Source of the DNA: Lewinellaceae bacterium
GTDB lineage: Bacteria; Bacteroidota; Bacteroidia; Chitinophagales; Saprospiraceae
Direction: 5' to 3'
DNA length: 64,000 nucleotides
NCBI GenBank assembly: GCA_020636005.1
Contig: JACJYR010000011.1
Location: 107,996-171,995, forward strand
The notes beneath the pieces are model-generated. The model searched no databases. It was not told the DNA's origin and saw nothing but the letters and a program-made list of their open reading frames with translations. The translations under genes and the position numbers were made by a program. Shown piece by piece: positions 55,137 through 64,000 of the stretch. Position 1 is the stretch's first letter. The number at the start of each line of letters is the position of its first letter.

Positions 55137-57851
55137 CTATTCAACTGTAAGGATTGCCCCAAGTTTAACTTCAAATATCGCCCCAACCTGCACGTCAAGG
55201 CTTTTTGCAAAAGCCTGCCATGCCGCCGGGACAATCACAGCCCCGGATGGGATGGCCACATCGTTGCATGAATTGGGCACATATCCTGAATCCCATTCAA
55301 AAGGTATAGACCATTGGCTGGTGCCCCCGGTCCAATTTGCCATTGGGTTCATACTGCAGGGCCCTGTTGTTTCAATGGCCCCCATATCCACCGTTGCAGT
55401 TCCATTCCCATCTCCATCCAGCGTCCGGAGGTTGCTTTTTTGATCCAAAATCTCAATAACCACAGCATTGTCGCCAGCGTCTATGCAAGGGGAAGTTGTC
55501 GTTAAATAAAAGTCATTATTGAACGGATCGCCGAACAAGGGGTCGGCTGTGAGGTTGCCAGAGCCGGGATAAAGGAGGTCAAAATTGCTGTGGCTGATGT
55601 TGACTACGCCTCCGCCATAGGTTGTGATCACGGATGGTACACCGTCCCAGAAAATGGAATTAGCGATTGTTATCGCAGCTGAATCACCAGCTTCAATGTC
55701 GGTAGGACCATTTTGCCAAAAAGTGCAGTTGGTGATCTTGGGTTCCGAAAAAGCAAGCCAATGCTGTGCGTCGGCAGGAACCGTTTTGGCTTTGAAAGAG
55801 AGGTCATTGTAAGCGATCAAATTGCCTTCAATCCTTGGGTTGGCACGACCTCTGTAATTTGCATTGCAAGTCAGGCCATCCGTCCATTCACCTTTTGCAT
55901 AACATTCAATTCCATGGCCCAAGTTGTGGTGTATAAAATTGTTCAGCACGATCGGGTTGGAATTGGCGGAAGCTGTGCACGGATCGCCTGTGTAAGCACT
56001 TCCGGCAATGCCTTCGATCAAGATGCCCCCTTTTTTGTTGTTTTTGATTTCGTTATTGGCGATCGTTGGGACGGCATTGCCCGATCCATCATCAGTGTAC
56101 GCCAGGCAGTGTACGCCCCAAAGATTATTATCCTGCACGGTGCAATACCGTAACTGGCCATCGAGGTATTCTCCGTAGGCTAACCACTCCACACCATGTT
56201 TGCTATTCTTTTGAATGGTACAGTATTCAATAATTTCATCATCATCCCTTATGGTAACCCCTGTTTGGGCATTTTCTATCAAACAATAGCTGAGTACTGC
56301 CTCATCATTGAAATTTTGCATGTCCAATTCGATACCCTTCCACGCACCGGGCCTTGCCTGATGGGGCAAGACTGAAAAAATGATAGAATCCAGACTGGTA
56401 CCGCTGGCAAATAAATTTCCTTCTACTATAAATGGCGCTACACCGGCAGAATCTGTGTTGACTAAAATAACTACCCCAGGTTCAATAACCAGGGTATCAG
56501 TGGCTGGTATCGTGACTGGCCCTGTTAGGATGTAAGTCCCCGGACAGCCTGCTGTCCATACGCCGCTCACATCTCCGCTCACATACGTTGCAAAAGGTGA
56601 ATACATGAAAGTCCCTGGAATGGTATCGGACTGGCCGATATCCGAAACCAGTACAATTTCATTGCCTTCCACATCAGCCGCTGCCATTCTAAATATGGCA
56701 GCAGTATCTGACCATTGTAGAATGTTGTTAGAAGGGATTAAGGCATTGCCAGCATGTATTTCACCATTGCTTCCCTGCACGTTGCCAAAATACAAGCCCA
56801 GCAAGGTCACTTCAGTGGTATCACCGCATCCAATAGTATAAGAAAAGTCAATAATTATGGTGGTAGGGTCAAAACTTGTTGCTTCCGGTGTATTGCCATA
56901 AAAACCCATATTGATTCGGCCCCCATTTGGTAAAGGTTCGTTTCCATACGTGTCAGCCGGGTCGCCGGTGTCTATGCAAGGGGAACTGGGATGCAAGTGG
57001 TAATCATGAATAGACGCGTTTAAAAAAATTGGATTGGTGTTGATGTTACCTGTCCCGGATAATCCACCCTCTATGTTGGAGAAGGTGATGTCCAGGTTGG
57101 GGATTTGTGTTGCGATGTTCGGGTTGTCCGTGGCGGAGTTCCCCCGGACGATGCAGTTCCTCATCCTGAGGCTGTTGCTGCCCTGCACGTAGATGCCGCC
57201 GCCGTTGTTGGAGGAGTTGCCGGTTACGGTGCAGTTGAGGAAGAGCGGGCCGTTGCCGTTGTAGATGTACACGCCGCCGCCCTGGTAGGTGTTCGTGTTG
57301 CCCTCGATGAGGCAGTTGCGGATGGTGGCGTTGCTGTTGGAGGAGCTGCAGGTGATGCCGCCGTTGTTGGCGTTGTTGCGGACGGTGCAGTGCTGGACGG
57401 TGGCGGAGGTGCTGCTGAGGGCGATGCCCCGGCCGTTGCCCTCCAGGACGCAGTTGTCGATGGTGGGCGAGTCGTTGCAGTTGACGGCGGTGTTGGTGAA
57501 GTTGGTGATGCGGAAGCCGCTGACCAGGGTGGCGTTGTTTTCGCCCTGGCCGATGTTGAAGCCAAAGGGGCTGCTGCCCTGCCCGTCGATGGTGGTGAGC
57601 CCCGGGCCTGCCTGCGAGGCGACGACGATGGCCTTTCCGAGCAGTTGGATGTTGGTGTTGCCGGGGCCGGCGTAGGTGCCGGGGGCCACCAGTACCGTGT
57701 CGCCAACCATTGCAGAATCAATGGCGGCCTGGATGTTCCAATTCGAGTCGACAAATATGACATTGCCTTGGGCCTGTGAAAAGGTGGGTATTAGCAGGAA
57801 AAAAATAAAGGTGACGATAAACAGATGGGAGGGGGAGTAATTGTTTTTCAT
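55137..57851 (-). CDS. Secreted parallel beta-helix protein with GALLTV-type C-terminal module
   Basis: 904 residues with a signal peptide ending near PTFSQAQ. A beta-helix starts NVIFVDSNWNIQAAIDSA and runs through rungs like NCVLEGNGRGI and NCLIEGNTNTYQGGGVYI. A second, different rung series follows an Ig-like segment. The last 70 residues (WTGGTSQWSIPFEWDSG, VPNSCNDVAIPSG, then LDVQVGAIFEVKLGAILTVE) are not coathanger-like but resemble the C-terminus of the next two genes, so this is another sorting or capping module. The first quarter of the gene (about 57105-57720) is much more GC-rich than the rest, indicating a mosaic origin. The function is probably adhesion. No catalytic residues were seen. 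Confidence 0.75.
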   Translation of the reverse strand: MKNNYSPSHLFIVTFIFFLLIPTFSQAQGNVIFVDSNWNIQAAIDSAMVGDTVLVAPGTYAGPGNTNIQLLGKAIVVASQAGPGLTTIDGQGSSPFGFNIGQGENNATLVSGFRITNFTNTAVNCNDSPTIDNCVLEGNGRGIALSSTSATVQHCTVRNNANNGGITCSSSNSNATIRNCLIEGNTNTYQGGGVYIYNGNGPLFLNCTVTGNSSNNGGGIYVQGSNSLRMRNCIVRGNSATDNPNIATQIPNLDITFSNIEGGLSGTGNINTNPIFLNASIHDYHLHPSSPCIDTGDPADTYGNEPLPNGGRINMGFYGNTPEATSFDPTTIIIDFSYTIGCGDTTEVTLLGLYFGNVQGSNGEIHAGNALIPSNNILQWSDTAAIFRMAAADVEGNEIVLVSDIGQSDTIPGTFMYSPFATYVSGDVSGVWTAGCPGTYILTGPVTIPATDTLVIEPGVVILVNTDSAGVAPFIVEGNLFASGTSLDSIIFSVLPHQARPGAWKGIELDMQNFNDEAVLSYCLIENAQTGVTIRDDDEIIEYCTIQKNSKHGVEWLAYGEYLDGQLRYCTVQDNNLWGVHCLAYTDDGSGNAVPTIANNEIKNNKKGGILIEGIAGSAYTGDPCTASANSNPIVLNNFIHHNLGHGIECYAKGEWTDGLTCNANYRGRANPRIEGNLIAYNDLSFKAKTVPADAQHWLAFSEPKITNCTFWQNGPTDIEAGDSAAITIANSIFWDGVPSVITTYGGGVVNISHSNFDLLYPGSGNLTADPLFGDPFNNDFYLTTTSPCIDAGDNAVVIEILDQKSNLRTLDGDGNGTATVDMGAIETTGPCSMNPMANWTGGTSQWSIPFEWDSGYVPNSCNDVAIPSGAVIVPAAWQAFAKSLDVQVGAIFEVKLGAILTVE

Positions 57852-57915
57852 ATTGGGCGAGTTTTAGGTGGAAAAAGACAAAATATGTATTGACCAACAA
57901 GTAGCAACACATCTC

Positions 57916-58015
57916 AAGTAACGGTGAAAAAATAACTTCGCTATTTTGATTTTGAAACCCCAGTACTGGAAGGGTTTTTAAAAATAATCCCGATGTGAAA
58001 CCGGGATTATTTTTC
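57916..58015 (+). repeat. Dispersed intergenic repeat, copy B (complete)
   Basis: The full copy: AGTAACGGTGAAAAAATAAC, ATTTTGATTTTGAAA, CCCCAGTACTGGAAGGG and the terminal hairpin AATAATCCCGATG...CCGGGATTATT. It matches copy A at 10166-10250 and inverted copy C at 26561-26663. Like copy A it lies between two minus-strand surface-protein genes. Confidence 0.85.
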
Positions 58016-58069
58016 CTTCGGTCCTAAATACTGGCAATTTAGTAAAAAAACCTAACCCCCCAAAAAACC

Positions 58070-58102
58070 AACGGCACCAGCCTGAAAAAGGCCGGTGCCG
58101 TT
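58070..58102 (-). terminator. Terminator of the beta-helix/Ig-like gene
   Basis: The stem AACGGCACC pairs with GGTGCCGTT, extended by a partial inner stem, and is followed on the minus strand by T-rich sequence. It lies 28 bp past the stop codon at 58130. A closely similar stem follows the paralogous gene (62732-62768). Confidence 0.75.
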
Positions 58103-58129
58103 GCATCCGTAATCCATATACCAAACCCT

Positions 58130-61100
58130 TTACGGCTTAATATCCAGCAAGCCGGTAGCCGGTACGGTAAGTAGTGCCCCAGTGGCCACATCCAGCGTAA
58201 GCCCCTTGCCCTCAAAGCCGGTCGGGACAGTCACATCGCCAGTCGGGATGACCACGTTCTGGCAGGGCAGCGGCACGATGCCGTCGCTCCAGTTGGCGGG
58301 ATCGTCCCAGGTGGTGCCGTTGCCGCCTCCGTTCCAGGTATTGGTGGCTGAGCCAACACTTGCTACCACAGGAACCCTGGCCGATTCGCAGCCCGTAGCT
58401 ACCACCCAATCGAAAAAGAAATAGTATGTATTTGTATTGGGCGTGCCAGAAAGTAAACCGGCAGTCAGGTTGCCTACACTGCCGATGGCAGAAGGATAGC
58501 TAAATCCCGAAATGGGGTTGTCCCTTATAATACTGCCTGTGTGCGCACTGGAGGCAAGCCGGTATCCCGTGCCGGGAGTTACGGCAAAGTTCAGCGTGAG
58601 CGTGGTCGGTGTAGCGCCTGTACCGTAGGTAGTGCCAGTTGCAGGAGGCAGGGTAAACGGGCCCGCTGTCTGGAGGACGGCACCACTGTTATCCTGTAAT
58701 TGCACCGTTATCGCCCCGGATGCCGTGGTTGGATACACTTGGACAGAAGTGATCGTGAAGTCCTGGGTAGCGTCGAAAACGAGGCCATAGTTGTTTCCAT
58801 TAAACCCAGTGGAAGTTGCCTGTGGATTTGGACGCCCTGCCGATATGTTACCCCCTCCTTCGGATGCTGCTACATAGTAGGTGGTGGTCGTTGAAATAGC
58901 CGGCGTGTTGAAAGTAGTGCCCGTCCCAACACTATTGCCTCCTGACGACATATCGTACCAGTTCAAAGTAGCTCCTGCACTCGCCGTAGCGCCCAAAGCA
59001 AGGGAAAAAGGACCTGCGCCACAGGCCGAGGCCGGCGTGGTGGTCAATACGGCAGGGGAATTTACATCAACCGAAGCCAGGGTGGAAGGAGAGGCAGCAA
59101 TAGGGCCGCCCCCACAGGAAATGACACAGCGGTAGTCCGTAGATGCTGTGACTCCCGTTGCGACGTAGCTGGCGGTGGTTGCCCCTGGTATGTCCGACCA
59201 GGTGTTGGCCCCTTTGGGGGAGCTTTGCCACTGGTAGCTGGCGCCCGTGCTGGGGTCTCCGGTCAGCGACAGGGCCACGTCCCCGCTGATGCAGATCGTA
59301 TTGGGCGATGCCTGCGAAGCGATGGATACCGGGGCAGCCAAAATCGAATAAGTCTTGACGCTGCTGACCGGGAAAGCGCCTGCCCCCAACGCTACACTGG
59401 TGGGGGCGCTGTTGTAAATGGCCGTATTTGTACCAACATTGGGCGTACCAACTACATCCTGTGCCACCACGAAATATTCAAGCACATCGCCGGATGCGAC
59501 CGGACTGGTAAGCAGGGCATAATTTAAACTGAAGGCAAAGGGCGAGGAAGCATTGGTGGCTTCCACGTACTTCCAGCCATTGTCCGCCGCGGTATTGGTA
59601 GCAGGTAGCACGTTCAGTTCCGTTGATTTTTTGAACCATATCCTCGGTTTTGTGCCAACGGTGGTGTTGACGCCGGTAGCGTCATTGATGTCGGCGCTCA
59701 AACTAAGCGCATCTACGCAAATAGAGTTGGGTATATCGGTATAGCTAATATTTGGGCCGGTCAAGTCAATGGCGATAAAGCTGCCTTCATCCGCCCCGAT
59801 GTCAGGGGTGGAGACATTTCTCAGGTTCCCGTCGTAGTCGTCCGTGATGCCTGCCACGGTGATGCCGCCGCTCTCGGCCTGGGTTGGGAAGGCCGGATCA
59901 AGGTGCAGAAAGTCGGCGCTACTGCCCATTGTGCTGAGGAATTTCGGATTTTCTGAAACAGATGCTGTTTCCCTGGGCGCTACCAATGCCTTGAAAGAGG
60001 CCAATGTCTGGCTGGCATTGGTGCCGTCGTAAAAGATAAGGTTAGTCGCGCTGGGCGCTCCGGCATAGAAGAGGTTGTTGTTGGAGGTAGCGTCATAGTT
60101 GGCCAGGGATGTGGAAGAACGCTGGTAGGCTACCGACTGCCCGGTCCCGTTCGGGGTCGAGTTATTGCTGAAAATATTGTTTTTCAGCGTCAGGTTGGAA
60201 GTGGTGCCGGTAGCGGAAGTCGTTACAAATAAAGCGGCTGTACTGAAGTTGGCACCTCCGGAAGTTGCGGACAGCCACACTGTGTTATAGGAAATATTGA
60301 TGCTTGAATTGGTGGTCGTCGAAGTAATGTTGATCCCCCGCACCGAAGGGGCCGTGTTCGCAGATGTGTTGGCATTCGGCGCATTGATGTCGCCGATCAG
60401 GTTGTTGTAGATATTGGCGACGCCCGCCGTCCCCAAACTGGTCAGGACCAACCCGGAGACCGTCGGCGCACCGCTTGAAGTGCTCTGGATGTTATAAACC
60501 TTGTTGTTGAAAATACTGGGGGAACTGGTGGTCTGGGCTATACCGGCGACCGTGGTACTGGCCGAGCTTATGGTGTGTACAAGGTTGTAGGAGAGTGTCC
60601 TTATACCGGTGGTGGTGTTTGTAAAAATACCATACGTGGTGCCGGTGCCTTTGTTCGTCAGGTTAAAAACGGTGTTGTGGTTATAGTTCTCATTAGTGGG
60701 TGACAAAGCGTTGTAAATCCCATACATGGCGCTGGCGGACGATGTTTTCAAAATATTCAAATCATTGACAGTGTTGCTGTCCACCACTATAGTTCCGGTA
60801 GTAGTTTGAATGCCGTACATAGTACCGGTAGCGCCCGTTCCGTCAGTGCTTATATTATTGACATTGTTGTGCTTTACGGTCTGGTTGGCACCAGAGGAAA
60901 TATAAATCCCCACCGTGATTCCACCTGTTGTGCCAAGCCTGCTATGGTTGCTTACCGTGTTCCCGATGGCATTGACGTTTGCCGCAGCGCTTGAATTGTA
61001 GATCAAATAATTGGCCCCGGTAGATGTTGTTGCAAGCGAACCATACGCAGTATTGGAAACGGTGTTGTTCATCAGATTCACAGTTGTGGCCGTTGAACCG

Positions 61101-62302
61101 GTATTGATGCCGTAAAATGTCCCGCTGGTGGCGGTCAAGTAATCCCCTGTTACCATGTTGTTTTTCACATCAATCGTATTGCCGGCTGCAGTGGTGCCCA
61201 CGCTTATCTGGATGCCATAAACAGCGCTTGACGTGGCCCCGCCGTGTACGGTGATGTTGTTATTGTTGCAAACAGCGCTTGAACTGGTGGCGGTCTGCAG
61301 GAGGATGCCCCAAAGGGTAAGGCCGTGGTTGACGCCGCCGCCGTCGTTGTTGTTGATGGTATTGTAGGAACAATTGACGCCCCACTGGCGGATGGTATAA
61401 ACTCCGGCTGCACCATTGGCGGTGCCACCACCGCCATAATTGAGGATGGTGTTGCCCGTGGCCGGGGAACTGCCCCCGATGTCGTTGCCCTGATCGGCCA
61501 AATCGAAAGGGGACGGTGCATTGTAACCGTCGAAGGCCATACCGGTGTTGCAGTTCTGGATGGTATTGCTGTAAAATTTATTGAAAGAGCTGGTGCCGCT
61601 TGGCGCAGTGATGGTCAGCCCCGTGCCTACGCTGGTGACCAATGTATTATTGATAACAAACGCCACGGAACCGTTGGTGGCGCTGGTGGTGGCCCAGTTC
61701 CCGTTATTGACGCGGTTTAGTGTGATTGTGCAATTTTTGAAGGTGTTGTTTTGGCACCCGTCCGTGTCTGATGTTTTGAACATGCCGTAGCCATATTCCA
61801 TCGTGGTCGTTTCATCCGTGTTGGCCACCGACTCCTTCAGGTCAATGCCGTCAATGGTCACCCAATCGCTGCCCAGCAGGCAGAACATCCCGTCGTTCTC
61901 GGCGTCGCCCGTTGGGTGAACGCCCACGTACGAGGTCAGGAGGGGATTGGCCCCTGCGCCCGATTTTTGGAACACAATGGGGTTGGCCATCGTGCCAGTT
62001 GCCGTAAGGGTGATCCGGCCTGTCAGTGTTTCTGTGTGGTTGGCCGCCACGTTAAAAGTGACGCCACCTGCGCCCACGCCCTGTGCGTTCAGGTCGGTGA
62101 CGGCCGCTGCGACCGTTGCGTAATCGCCCGGCACCGTCTTGGTGCCGGTAAGCTGTGCCTGTACCTGCCCCCATGCCATGCACAGTGCCAGCAATAAGGC
62201 GGTGGTAAAGATCTTTTTCCCTGAAAAGAGTAAGGGTTGGGGAGTGGATGATGGGCCAATAGGAATGGCGTATCCCCCTTTGGAAGTTGAGTGCTGCGTC
62301 AT
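58130..62302 (-). CDS. Giant secreted beta-helix/Ig-like repeat protein
   Basis: 1390 residues with a long N-region (MTQHSTSKGG) before a signal peptide ending near GQVQAQ. Residues about 60-800 form a beta-helix-like region rich in Ser, Thr, Asn and Gly, with rungs such as NNTVSNTAYG and YNTVWLSATSGG. An Ig-like domain lies near 1000-1075 (ISGDVALSLTGDPST, then YRCVISCGGG), a second follows at about 1080-1145, and a C-terminal module at about 1318-1390 (WNGGGNGTTWDDPANWSDG, IPTGDVTVP, ending LLDIKP). The C-terminal module and the Ig-like region are almost duplicated in the next gene. It is probably an adhesin-like surface protein. It has no coathanger-like or T9SS type A end. Confidence 0.8.
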   Translation of the reverse strand: MTQHSTSKGGYAIPIGPSSTPQPLLFSGKKIFTTALLLALCMAWGQVQAQLTGTKTVPGDYATVAAAVTDLNAQGVGAGGVTFNVAANHTETLTGRITLTATGTMANPIVFQKSGAGANPLLTSYVGVHPTGDAENDGMFCLLGSDWVTIDGIDLKESVANTDETTTMEYGYGMFKTSDTDGCQNNTFKNCTITLNRVNNGNWATTSATNGSVAFVINNTLVTSVGTGLTITAPSGTSSFNKFYSNTIQNCNTGMAFDGYNAPSPFDLADQGNDIGGSSPATGNTILNYGGGGTANGAAGVYTIRQWGVNCSYNTINNNDGGGVNHGLTLWGILLQTATSSSAVCNNNNITVHGGATSSAVYGIQISVGTTAAGNTIDVKNNMVTGDYLTATSGTFYGINTGSTATTVNLMNNTVSNTAYGSLATTSTGANYLIYNSSAAANVNAIGNTVSNHSRLGTTGGITVGIYISSGANQTVKHNNVNNISTDGTGATGTMYGIQTTTGTIVVDSNTVNDLNILKTSSASAMYGIYNALSPTNENYNHNTVFNLTNKGTGTTYGIFTNTTTGIRTLSYNLVHTISSASTTVAGIAQTTSSPSIFNNKVYNIQSTSSGAPTVSGLVLTSLGTAGVANIYNNLIGDINAPNANTSANTAPSVRGINITSTTTNSSINISYNTVWLSATSGGANFSTAALFVTTSATGTTSNLTLKNNIFSNNSTPNGTGQSVAYQRSSTSLANYDATSNNNLFYAGAPSATNLIFYDGTNASQTLASFKALVAPRETASVSENPKFLSTMGSSADFLHLDPAFPTQAESGGITVAGITDDYDGNLRNVSTPDIGADEGSFIAIDLTGPNISYTDIPNSICVDALSLSADINDATGVNTTVGTKPRIWFKKSTELNVLPATNTAADNGWKYVEATNASSPFAFSLNYALLTSPVASGDVLEYFVVAQDVVGTPNVGTNTAIYNSAPTSVALGAGAFPVSSVKTYSILAAPVSIASQASPNTICISGDVALSLTGDPSTGASYQWQSSPKGANTWSDIPGATTASYVATGVTASTDYRCVISCGGGPIAASPSTLASVDVNSPAVLTTTPASACGAGPFSLALGATASAGATLNWYDMSSGGNSVGTGTTFNTPAISTTTTYYVAASEGGGNISAGRPNPQATSTGFNGNNYGLVFDATQDFTITSVQVYPTTASGAITVQLQDNSGAVLQTAGPFTLPPATGTTYGTGATPTTLTLNFAVTPGTGYRLASSAHTGSIIRDNPISGFSYPSAIGSVGNLTAGLLSGTPNTNTYYFFFDWVVATGCESARVPVVASVGSATNTWNGGGNGTTWDDPANWSDGIVPLPCQNVVIPTGDVTVPTGFEGKGLTLDVATGALLTVPATGLLDIKP

Positions 62303-62791
62303 ATTGATAAGTTTACAGGTTGAAGAGTCCTTTCCAAGCTGTTAAATGCAGGGCTTTGCCAAAACAGATTGCTATATTTAAACACCAAAGGAATAGAACT
62401 AAAGGTTCAGCCAAATTAAACATTATTCTTCCTACTGCTTTATAAATTTCGGAAAATTTTGATTCCCGCATAATAGAAGACACAGAAAGTAACAGCTTCA
62501 CCGCCCGGGCAATGACATATTCTGGTGAAATGTGCGTGTGCATGGTTTTATAGACAATCGTCATTAAAAGTCATTGGTCATTGAAGTCATTTTATTGAAA
62601 GTCAGTGACTTAGGATTTTGTCCCAATCAATTTTAAATGTGACTATCTATAAAAAAAATGAAGACAATACCAAAAAAGGCCGTAAAGCCCGCCCTCTCCC
62701 CTACCCTTTTTTACGTAGCCCCCCTAAACGCCAACGGCACCGGCCTGAAAACAGGACCGGTGCCGTTGCATCTATATGTCATGTACAAACC
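62303..62791. other. Intergenic stretch between the two paralogous surface genes
   Basis: 489 bp. It contains the hairpin at 62732-62768. No reading frame in it is convincing, and no promoter box with both elements is seen upstream of 62302. Confidence 0.5.
62732..62768 (-). terminator. Stem-loop after the second Ig-like paralogue
   Basis: A perfect 12-bp stem, CAACGGCACCGG with CCGGTGCCGTTG, lies 24 bp past the stop codon at 62792. It resembles the terminator at 58070-58102 in sequence and position, but lacks the T-run on the minus strand. Confidence 0.6.
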
Positions 62792-64000
62792 TTACGGCTT
62801 AATATCCAGTAAGCCCGTTGCCGGCACAGTAAGTAGTGCCCCTGGAACCACATCCAGGGTAAGCCCTTTGCCCTCAAAGCCAGTCGGTACAGTCACATCG
62901 CCCGACGGTATCACCACGTTCTGGCAGGGCAGCGGCACGATGCCGTCGCTCCAGTTGGCGGGGTCGTCCCAGGTGGTGCCGTTGCCGTTGCCGTTCCAGG
63001 TATTGGTCTCAGCGCCGACGCTGGCTGTAACAGGTGTCCTGGCCGATTCACAGCCAGTAGTCACCATCAGGTTGTAGAAGTAATACTGATAACTCGGGGT
63101 GAGGTAATAGTCCACGGATACAACCCCCGGAAGAACGTATGGGAAGGGATGGGTGACTAATCCTGACCTCCATGTATTCGGATTTGTCGTTACGAACCCT
63201 ATGTAATAGGTTCCTGCGGGCAATACCCAGTTAACCGGGACGGTCTGAGCTACGGTCGGTGTGCCCGAGTTCACCACAGTTGTGTTGCCAGACCAGGTGG
63301 CAAATGTAGTACCGGATGCGCTGCCAGTTCTTGCCTCTATCGTGAAAGCGGTGCCCAAAGTCGCTGATGGATAAATATCCATTGTGGAAAGCGTTAAAGG
63401 CGTTGTAACAGTCAATATCATATAAGCGCTAGTAATTAACGTGGTCTGAAAAGTACCCGCAGTAGTGAAGTGGTTCCAGGCCCCGTCACCAGGTATGGTA
63501 GTAGTGCTTCCCCCTTCACTTGCCGCAACATAATAGGTCGTCGTAGTGGAAATGGGCGGCGTATTGAAAGGAGAACCTGAATAAAGGCTGGTACCTCCTG
63601 ATGGCGCAGCGTACCATTCTGCGGTAGCGCCGCCACTCACCGTAGCCGCCAAAGCCACCGAAAACGGCCCTGTCCCGCACACCGGTACAGGTGCCGTCGT
63701 ACTCAGCACCATAGGGGAACTTACAACAACCGTTGCGGGGGAGGAAGGAGAAGCGGCGATGGGGCCGCCCCCGCAGGAAATGACACAGCGGTAATCGGTG
63801 GATGCAGTAACGCCGGTTACCAGGTAGGTGGCAGTAGTTGCACCGCCTATGTTCGACCAGGTGCCGGCGCCCATCGGAGAACTCTGCCATTGGTACGTGG
63901 CGCCCGTGCTCGGGTCGCCGGCCAGCGACAGGGTAACGTCCCCGCTGATGCAAATGGTGCTGGGGGTTGCCTGGGAATTGATGGTGACCGGTGCAACGAT
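62792..64000 (-). CDS. C-terminal part of a secreted Ig-like repeat protein (runs off the window)
   Basis: The reading frame stays open to the window edge; 402 residues are visible and the start lies beyond it. The visible part begins IVAPVTINSQATPSTICISG and repeats the Ig-like domain (YQWQSSPMGAGTWSNI, YRCVISCGGG) and the C-terminal module (WNGNGNGTTWDDPANWSDG, then LLDIKP) of the gene at 58130. Between them is a different insert of about 120 residues (ILTVTTPLTLSTMDIYPS, YYIGFVTTNPN). The shared ends and different middle suggest recombination between paralogues. An in-frame ATG at 63874 is internal and not the start. Confidence 0.85.
   Translation of the reverse strand: MVAPVTINSQATPSTICISGDVTLSLAGDPSTGATYQWQSSPMGAGTWSNIGGATTATYLVTGVTASTDYRCVISCGGGPIAASPSSPATVVVSSPMVLSTTAPVPVCGTGPFSVALAATVSGGATAEWYAAPSGGTSLYSGSPFNTPPISTTTTYYVAASEGGSTTTIPGDGAWNHFTTAGTFQTTLITSAYMILTVTTPLTLSTMDIYPSATLGTAFTIEARTGSASGTTFATWSGNTTVVNSGTPTVAQTVPVNWVLPAGTYYIGFVTTNPNTWRSGLVTHPFPYVLPGVVSVDYYLTPSYQYYFYNLMVTTGCESARTPVTASVGAETNTWNGNGNGTTWDDPANWSDGIVPLPCQNVVIPSGDVTVPTGFEGKGLTLDVVPGALLTVPATGLLDIKP

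Noticed and set aside
57105..57779. 224-codon frame rich in Val, Ala, Asp and Gly
   Set aside because: It exists only because of the GC-rich block in the opposite-strand beta-helix gene. No start context or domain was seen.
62313..62564. 83-codon minus-strand frame upstream of the giant Ig-like gene
   Set aside because: Weakly protein-like but without recognisable motif, and it overlaps the expected promoter region. Not enough to call.

Overview
The window looks like Bacteroidota DNA, most likely from the Saprospiria. Reasons: very large secreted proteins with Calx-beta, GEVED, LamG, Asp-box, P-domain and parallel beta-helix modules; a hybrid two-component regulator with propeller repeats; one type A sorting domain of the type IX secretion system (T9SS); a repeated C-terminal module resembling the 3-coathanger stack domain; TAnnTTTG promoter boxes; and few Shine-Dalgarno sequences. 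The taxonomic call is inference from gene content. No rRNA, tRNA or CRISPR array was seen.

Layout. (1) 23-14378, minus strand: five secreted proteins (reprolysin-like metalloprotease, tandem C39-like cysteine protease, cupredoxin, a small beta-sandwich protein, Asp-box/P-domain protein), all ending in the coathanger-like module. (2) 14633-23172: a polysaccharide or lipid-linked-sugar locus with a polyprenyl-phosphate GT2, a GT-C-like membrane enzyme apparently split in two, another GT2, a VanZ-like protein, two GT4 enzymes and a DUF2304 protein. (3) 23211-26325: a plasmid-type replicon core with a Rep_3 initiator, six iterons spaced 21/22 bp, and parA plus a small ribbon-helix-helix parB. Arrays of an 8-bp repeat surround the partition genes. 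(4) 26326-28003: repeats, a small ORF and a truncated IS3-type element. (5) 28178-40444, plus strand: an ABC polysaccharide exporter, a lipoprotein, a 1753-residue sulfotransferase/methyltransferase/coiled-coil/glycosyltransferase protein, its shortened chimeric paralogue, a GT2 and two related methyltransferase-like proteins. (6) 40841-64000, minus strand: an S74/T9SS protein, an M36 metalloprotease with a beta-helix, a giant beta-helix protein, a hybrid two-component regulator and three more beta-helix or Ig-like surface proteins; the last runs off the window.

How it fits together. Regions 2 and 5 look like one surface-glycan system on either side of a replication origin, so the window may belong to a plasmid or chromid, or carry an integrated one. 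The rep gene is co-directional with the glycosyltransferase genes and only 38 bp from the first of them. In region 5, the proteins next to the ABC exporter combine modifying enzymes with a 14-residue-repeat coiled coil. This suggests a chain-terminating or length-measuring device comparable in principle to WbdD, but with different catalytic modules. The giant secreted proteins fall into at least three classes by their C-terminal ends, suggesting more than one sorting route.
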